64,000 bases of DNA from Platynereis dumerilii. Taxonomy: Eukaryota; Annelida; Polychaeta; Phyllodocida; Nereididae. The stretch is taken from the NCBI GenBank assembly GCA_026936325.1, contig JAPTHN010000009.1, forward strand, positions 1,578,501 through 1,642,500, written 5' to 3'. Position numbers and translations under genes: made by a program. Below the pieces are notes generated by a model that saw nothing but the letters and a program-made list of their open reading frames with translations, made no database searches and was not told the origin of the DNA. Positions 57,834 through 64,000 of the stretch are shown piece after piece. How positions within the stretch are numbered: the first letter of the stretch is position 1; each line of letters opens with the position of its first letter.

Positions 57834-58805
57834 TTATATCCCACAATAAAAACAGACCTGCAGTGATAATAATTAATAATTTCAAGAGGCACATCGACCA
57901 ATGAGAGCGTCAAAACATTGTGACGTCATCACTTCACTGCCCATTGTTTACATAACAACGTCAGATAATGAGATGCATGTGGTTCACAACGATGAACCAC
58001 ATGGCTTGAATCATATGGTTTTTTGCCAGAACTACACTGCCTATTGTGGGATATTACCTACCATTAAAGCTGTTTCGTCATTGAAAGCATCCTCAACAGC
58101 TCAACTTTGTGAAATGCCACTTATCCAGAAGTATCATAATCCAAAATGTGATATGAAATTTAATGTATAACTATTCAGTATTGATCCTGAGTATTGACAA
58201 TGTATTGTCTTGCCCAAAAGGGTGTCATGAAGCCAAACATGTGAGTGAGAGGGTCATCTGCCTGAATAGGGTGATAGTCATCACCCCCCCCCCCAGGGTA
58301 TAAAATAAGAAAATTTGATCACTGCACGTATTGTCTCGTGTGAACCAATCGGCGACCAATCGGCGTTTTCAAGAGCCAGCGTTCATGCATGGCTCAATTG
58401 AAAAATGAAATATTATCATCTGAAATTATGGAATGAAATATCAGTACATGTGTCTAAACAGCTTGTTGATGGGGTTTTGCTTATCTTATTTTTTTTGAGA
58501 TTGTGTCGGATTGAGCTCTACTGCTTACTCTCCCATACTTCTGAAATAAATAGAGCAGCAAAATGTCTTTCTTCGGTAGTTTACCAAATGTTGGTTGAAA
58601 ATTGAACATGACAGAACTTTAGTTAAATTATTCGTACTTAAGTCTATTGATCACCATTTGTTCCAGTGAACTTTGAGGAGATACATTTATTTATAAAGCC
58701 GTTTGGAAGGAAATAACAACATATGTTACTGGAGTCATTGAAAGACTATAGTATGAATAATTGCATGTCATTACATCAAATTTCAGAAAAAGTTGCCACT
58801 CAACT

Positions 58806-59167
58806 CATTCAGAATGTCTTGAAAATTTACCAGAATCAAAGTTTCTCACCAGATAGCACAAATCCCTGTGATACAGTGATGTCTTGAATAGTTTCTCAAT
58901 TTTTGTAAAATATTTGAAATTCCAGAAATTTGTGTAAAACCTAGGGACCTACAATCAGGCAACACATGTTTTAATGCAGCCCAAGTGTTATAACACATTG
59001 TTTCAGCCACCTCAGTGTATTTGCATCCATTTCACAGGTTGTCCAAGAAATCTGAAAATTGCAGTTTATTCACATTTTTGTCCTGACATTTCTGAGACTG
59101 TATTATTTGGAATTTGTGCCTTCTTGTGAGAAACCTTGATTCTGGTAAATTTTCAAGGCATTCTGAA
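58806..59167. repeat. inverted repeat pair
   Basis: ATTCAGAATGTCTTGAAAAT and the following TTACCAGAATCAAAGTTTCTC are repeated inverted at 59120-59167. Confidence 0.75.
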
Positions 59168-59863
59168 CCAGGGGCCATTGTTGAAATGACACAGAATTAC
59201 CCCTATAAACGAAAGAACAGATATGTAGGAAGCTGATTTTTTTGCAGCGAATTAAATATAATTTTTATGCCAACCAAAAGTTTCAGTAAATTTCGTGTAC
59301 CATAGCAATTTAAAATTCCAATTAACATATCAAATGATCAAATATTTGTAAAGGCAATGTGAGGTCTGTCTCAACTTGGCTAAATTTTGTCACAATTTAA
59401 ATTGATTTGAAATGAAGTGGCTAACTAGGCAACTGGCTGTGGTTTGTGAGACTAAAATCTGCAGTCAAAACAAACTTTCAACAAATGCAGAAAAAAAGAC
59501 AATTTTGTATCAGATGAAGTTGTGTTGAGGGGCCTTAATTTTTGATATTATACTGAACCCTTTGATCAGTTTAGCTTGCAATGTTGCCCCTCAGCAGATC
59601 AATAAGAAACAACGTGGTTGGCTATAAATGACTATTTTAAAATTCATGAACTGGATGATTTACTCTCAATCGCATAGTTTTTAGGAGTATAGTTTCAAAG
59701 CAGTTGCACTTATGGTACAAGAATCAGATAAAATTATCTGGGGAAAATTTCTTGCCACCAGTCCTATCAAGCTAATGCGTTTTGATCGTTTACCAGCCCT
59801 TCCGCTGAATGGCCGGCATGATGCTCTCCTCCTTAAACAGCAAAAGGAAAGTGGGTAAGCCTG

Positions 59864-59949
59864 GGCAATTCCCTTGAATCAACAACCCTGCATGGCTGCA
59901 ACCCATTAGTACAACATTACAGCAGGGTGATTGATTCAGGGGACTTGCC
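59864..59949. mobile_element. 86-base hairpin
   Basis: GGCAATTCCCTTGAATCAAC with ACCCTGC pairs with GCAGGGT and TTGATTCAGGGGACTTGCC. Confidence 0.6.
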
Positions 59950-60554
59950 AACCTTGGTGTGTCTGCAGTGATAATGAGCAGTGCATGGCTATGGTCTGAT
60001 GCAGAAGTTTTGTGAATGCTCGTAATGACTGTGCTCTGAGGCGTTGTTTCAAGATTTATACATTTAGCTATCTGTGAGCAAGATTATATTCTTCCTACAT
60101 TGCATCTGGAAAACCTAATGAACAATAAACCAGTTACTCAGGACTGTCTTTGAGTTGTCAAGCAGTACAAATTGCAAAAACTATTAGGCAGGCAAAAGAC
60201 TTACAATTGTTGAACATTTATTGTGAGAATTGTGCAGTTCACCACAATTCAGCTTAAAAGGTTGAAAAAAAAATCACTGCACAAATTTAGATTGATCACT
60301 GCACATTTCAGATTGATCACTGCACATTTTGGGATCGTTGCACGCTTATTTTATACCCTGCCCCCCCCCCCCATTGGCAAATCTGCGGGTCCTCCTGGCT
60401 TAATTTGGGATCGGGGGGAAGGGGGGTTAGGTTGAGTCAGTGGCGTATTACAATATTGTTGGAACTTCTTGATCCACGGATAAGAGATTATTCTTGAGAG
60501 TTTGGAATTATGGAACAATAATCATGAAGATGTGGTTGAGGCCTAATGATCTGA

Positions 60555-60905
60555 TATGCCGAAGGAAGCAAGGAAGCAAGGAAGCAAGGAAGAAAGGAAG
60601 AAAGGAAGGGATTGAGGAATCAAGAAAGCATGGAAATAAGGAAATAAGGAAAGAAGAAGGAAGAAGGAAGAAAGCAAAGAAGAAAGCAAGGAAACAGAGA
60701 AACAAGGAAGGAAGCAGGGAAGGAAGGAAGAAAGAAAGGAAGAAAGGCAAGGAAAGAATTTACTGAAAGGAAGAATGAAGGAATCAGAGAAGCAAGCAAT
60801 GCAGCAAGCATTAAAGGAAGCATGAATGAAAGCGAGAAAAGGGAAGCAGGGAAGGAAAGTTATGGATGACGGAAGGAAACAAAATGAGATAGGAAGGAAA
60901 GGATG
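60555..60905 (+). repeat. degenerate purine tract, AAGGAAGG-like
   Basis: Long A/G-rich plus strand with GGAAGCAAGGAAGAAAGG words; same strand bias as 50410-50756 but more decayed. Confidence 0.85.
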
Positions 60906-61310
60906 ATCCAGCGACAATAAGTAAATTTGAAAAATGGAGATAAATAAATATCTTAACAGCTGAAATGGAAGTACAATAATAGCACTTCAATTACAATTAA
61001 GCAATGTTACAAGCAAAAGCAATAAATTGTTTAGTCACCTTATTCTAGCTACGCCCTTAACCATCTGCCAGAATCCCCCCCCCTGACTGTCTTCCATGAA
61101 TTCCAAATTCCAACCCTCTTGTCCACCCCCCCTCCAAACTTCCTTTATTGCTTCCAATGAGGTCAGCTGATTTGAATGAATAACCTTGACAAATATGCAA
61201 ATGAGCTGACGTGACGATTCAGTGTTCTCTCCCTTTCTGTCTGCATATGTGTCTGACGTCTATCTATGCCTTGCTCTTGTCTGTCTATTCCTCTGTCTAT
61301 CTTACCTGTA

Positions 61311-61312
<2 letters not shown>

Positions 61313-61370
<58 letters not shown>

Positions 61371-61384
61371 TATCTATCTATCTG

Positions 61385-61443
<59 letters not shown>

Positions 61444-61466
61444 GTCTATCAATTATTAATTTATTA

Positions 61467-61559
<93 letters not shown>

Positions 61560-61560
61560 A
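61313..61560. repeat. compound microsatellite (TCAA)n then (TCTA)n
   Basis: About 14 TCAA units pass directly into TCTA units, broken once at 61449-61468 by CAATTATTAATTTATTAA. Confidence 0.95.
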
Positions 61561-61724
61561 TAGCTCAGCTGTTAATCTACTATTTATTTACCTCTCTATC
61601 TATCTTTCTATGATCTATCTCGCAATATTTCAATCTGTCTGCATTGTTTCTGTCTGGCTGTTAGTCAGCTGTGTATTAATCAACAATCAACTAATTAGCA
61701 AGTCAATGAACTCCCAAAACAAGA

Positions 61725-61898
61725 ATGGCGGATCCGAAGCCAGACATGAAAGATGTGCAAATAAGGGTGTTAGTTCTAAATTTAGCAGCAGCTGATCGGA
61801 TGATCTGGTTTGAAAGACTCAATTTTGAAAAACTTTTTTATGCTGGCAATTTCTCTGTTTTTTGGACTTTTAATTTGTTGGTGTGGTTTCAATTTTAA
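61725..61898 (+). CDS. small open reading frame, unknown, doubtful
   Basis: 57 codons from AAGAATGGCG, a good start context (A at -3, G at +4), to TAA. It opens MADPKPDMKDVQIRVLVLNL and has a Phe/Trp-rich end. I do not recognise it. It might be a first exon whose donor lies inside the frame (GTGTTAGT at 61767) or chance. No neighbouring exon supports it. Confidence 0.2.
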   Translation: MADPKPDMKDVQIRVLVLNLAAADRMIWFERLNFEKLFYAGNFSVFWTFNLLVWFQF

Positions 61899-62175
61899 AT
61901 TTGATTAAATAACGGGATAACAGGATTCAGAATAAATGTCTGAAATTGGTCTGTCCTAAAACAGGAGCAATAGCCTGTCTGGCAAAGGAATTATAATGGA
62001 AGTGATCCAATGGTTTCATTAAACAAATAACAATTAATGTGTTGGGAAACCTTGTAGGATAAATATAATAATATTACTTTATTGGTAAACTATAAAAGTT
62101 ACTTCTGAGCACACTCTAGATGAGATTGATTAACCAAAAAGATTATTGATTGCCATGCAGAACCAAGACGTTTTC

Positions 62176-62445
62176 AATTTTTTTGCATTATTTCGCAAAA
62201 AGTTTTGGTTATTTTGCAAAACTTTTTGGTTATTTCACAAAACTTTTCCCATATCATAAAAGTTTTGCATTATTTCACAAAGAGATTTGTTATCACAACC
62301 AGTTTTGTGTTATTTAACAAAAACTTTGAAAAAGGTTTGGTTATTTCGCAAACGTTTTGGTTATTTCACAAAAGTTTTAGTTATTTCACAAAAGTTTTGC
62401 ATTGTTTCGCAAATGTTTTTTGTTATTTCACAAAAAAATATACAG
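62176..62445 (+). repeat. minisatellite related to the 2.4 kb array, copy 3
   Basis: About 13 diverged units near TTATTTCGCAAAAGTTTTGG, without the hairpin leader of copies 1 and 2. Confidence 0.8.
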
Positions 62446-63220
62446 TATCACAACCAGTCTGTTTTATAAAATGATTGATATGAGCACTGGAAATCTACAA
62501 AGAAATGAGCCTCCAATTTTGTGAAGGACCATTTTCTGAACACCATCTTTACCCGTCTCACATATAGCTCAGGCATTAGCTGATTACAAGCGCATGAACT
62601 TGTATAAAACATATTCCATTGGAATAATGCATTTTCCATATCAATTTCACCCCTATAGGAATTTTGAAATGTGTATGCATGAATTTTCACAGGAAAGTAA
62701 ACAAACGGAAGGAATGTGAAGTGCAGCTTGAAATTTGTTGATGAATTTGAAATTTTGATGAAAGTCTCAAAAATTGTTGTGCAAACATGTGTTGGTTACA
62801 TCATCATGTCATACTCCATGCAAGAAGTTGCCATGATATTTTACATAATATATTCGATGAAGGCCAGTCATTTGTTTCAATGATATCAGAATCTATCTTG
62901 ACTAAATTTGACATTTCTCTCTGTGGTGTAAATTCCATGGTTGCATGAACTTACAATTATCTATAGATCATTACAGTATAATTGCAACTTTACCTCAACA
63001 ATGCCAATCTATATTCAGCTCATATCACAAATTATTATACATCATCTATGCCAGCCTGCAGTTATCTCTAAGGAAATTTGACCTCCTTAAGATTTCCCGC
63101 TTGATCCAAAGAGATCTTCTTCCTGATCAATTTCCTCAAAAGTCTGTAGCCACAAACTAAGTCAGTAGCTTGACGCTGTTCCTGCAAGATAGCTGCAGTT
63201 TGATGCTGAGATATTCAGAG

Positions 63221-63500
63221 ATATACTGTAAAATCGGAGGCACTGATTCAGCTCAATTGATTGAGTGAGATGGTTGCACAAGTTGATTGAGCTAACATAG
63301 ATTAATGTTTTAAGCTGAGATAACTCAAAATACCGAGCTGAGATAGCTCAAAATACTAAGCTATGTTGACTAAGGTATTCAAGCTGAGAAAACTCAAAAC
63401 AATGAGCTGTGTTGACTTACAGCTCAAAATATTGAGTTTTGTTGACTTATTGATCCAAGCTGACACAACGCAAAATTTTGAGCTGTGTTGACTTATTTTT
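63221..63500. repeat. left end of the 4189-type hairpin element followed by AGCTGAGATAACTCAAAA repeats
   Basis: ACTGTAAAATCGG and then GATTGAGTGAGATGGTTGCA match the element at 4189. Instead of the other arm there follow about six units of 30-40 bases with AGCTGNGTTGACTTA and CTCAAAATATTGAG. Confidence 0.7.
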
Positions 63501-64000
63501 AGTTGTTTTTCATTTATATTTGTGAAACCTGTCTTATAAAGTTATTTATGAATATGGGCTGTAATCCCGAAATATTGTTTGACCTCTCAATGGGATCCAC
63601 CTGATCCAGTATGCTTCATTTCAGCACATCATGGACAGGCCCAAGATGCATCCAACAAAGACCATTGCATCACAAGGAGATTTAAAAATTAATTTCTTGT
63701 GAATAAATCCCAATGGCCGGTGGCTCATCTCAGTTGGTATACAGTGCTAGAAGCCTATATTTGAACACACTCTGACTTGGAAATGTTGGTTGACGTGTGA
63801 AAGCATGCATCTAATTACTCCCACAAATTAATTTAAGAGAGATAAAAATAAAAAAGTAACCAGCTAAAGTGGTGTGCTACTCATTTTTTCTCTGGGATAG
63901 TGTAATATAAATGTTATTTTTTCTTGTAGGTAAATGATTATTTAAAACTAAATGCAGTCTTATGAGAAGTGCTTGTTATAGATGGCGCTATATGTGGTAT
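63501..64000. other. gene-free end of window
   Basis: No exon, repeat or element recognised. Confidence 0.3.

Larger units (their letters stand above)
58283..60375. repeat. inverted pair of C-run/TATAAAATAAG blocks about 2 kb apart
   Basis: CCCAGGGTATAAAATAAG with GATCACTGCAC at 58283-58330 is matched inverted at 60290-60371 (GATCACTGCAC three times, then CTTATTTTATACCCTGCCC). Possibly the ends of one larger element, but no flanking duplication was found. Confidence 0.55.

Noticed and set aside
59793-59857. Exon-like segment between TTTACCAG and GTAAGC
   Set aside because: Open in one frame only (LPLNGRHDALLLKQQKESG), no similarity recognised and no partner exon; chance splice-like words are expected at this length.

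Overview
The window is nuclear DNA from an animal: AT-rich, with spliced GT-AG genes, long introns and very many hairpin-type transposon remnants and simple repeats. The style of the repeats (poly-G/C hairpin elements, GATA arrays, TA-flanked hairpins) and the protein sequences suggest a marine invertebrate deuterostome, most likely an echinoderm. This placement is inferred from general appearance; a hemichordate or lancelet is not excluded.

Three host genes can be assembled from the sequence. (1) 48-2171, minus strand: a complete three-exon gene for mitochondrial ribosomal protein L53 (MRPL53), 136 codons plus stop, all phases agreeing. (2) 9922-10869, plus strand: the last two coding exons of syntaxin 8 (STX8), with the SNARE motif and C-terminal membrane anchor; the exons for its N-terminal domain were not found. 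(3) 16300-36314, minus strand: eleven exons of a LAMMER/CLK (Doa-type) dual-specificity kinase, from just before the kinase domain to the stop codon. A twelfth, in-frame 102-base candidate cassette exon at 34865-34966 lies between the exon with the glycine-rich loop and the exon with the catalytic lysine. The 5' exons with the expected Arg/Ser-rich region were not found, so the kinase gene probably continues past 36314, perhaps beyond the window.

Layout: 1-2.2 kb MRPL53; 2.2-9.8 kb repeats (two opposed copies of a minisatellite element, a hAT-type hairpin element with a perfect 8-base duplication, a 720-base palindromic array of one 13-base motif, and a 2.8 kb TA-flanked element with an odd internal plan); 9.9-10.9 kb STX8 3' exons; 10.9-16.3 kb the converging 3' flanks of STX8 and the kinase; 16.3-36.3 kb the kinase gene, whose introns hold a 3.9 kb palindromic element built of about 180-base units with a Harbinger-like hairpin inside it, several minisatellites, a tRNA-derived SINE and a hAT-type element; 36.3-64 kb no coding exon I can recognise, but GC-rich repeat blocks, a duplicated 0.46 kb segment, a LINE 3' end, a nested pair of hairpin elements, a 200-base tandem repeat and long GATA and purine arrays.

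The three genes have unrelated cellular jobs (mitochondrial translation, endosomal membrane fusion, splicing-factor phosphorylation) and show no operon-like link. The most biologically interesting item is the possible cassette exon in the kinase N-lobe. The most unusual structures are the CAACTAGG palindromic array and the two large TA-flanked palindromic elements.
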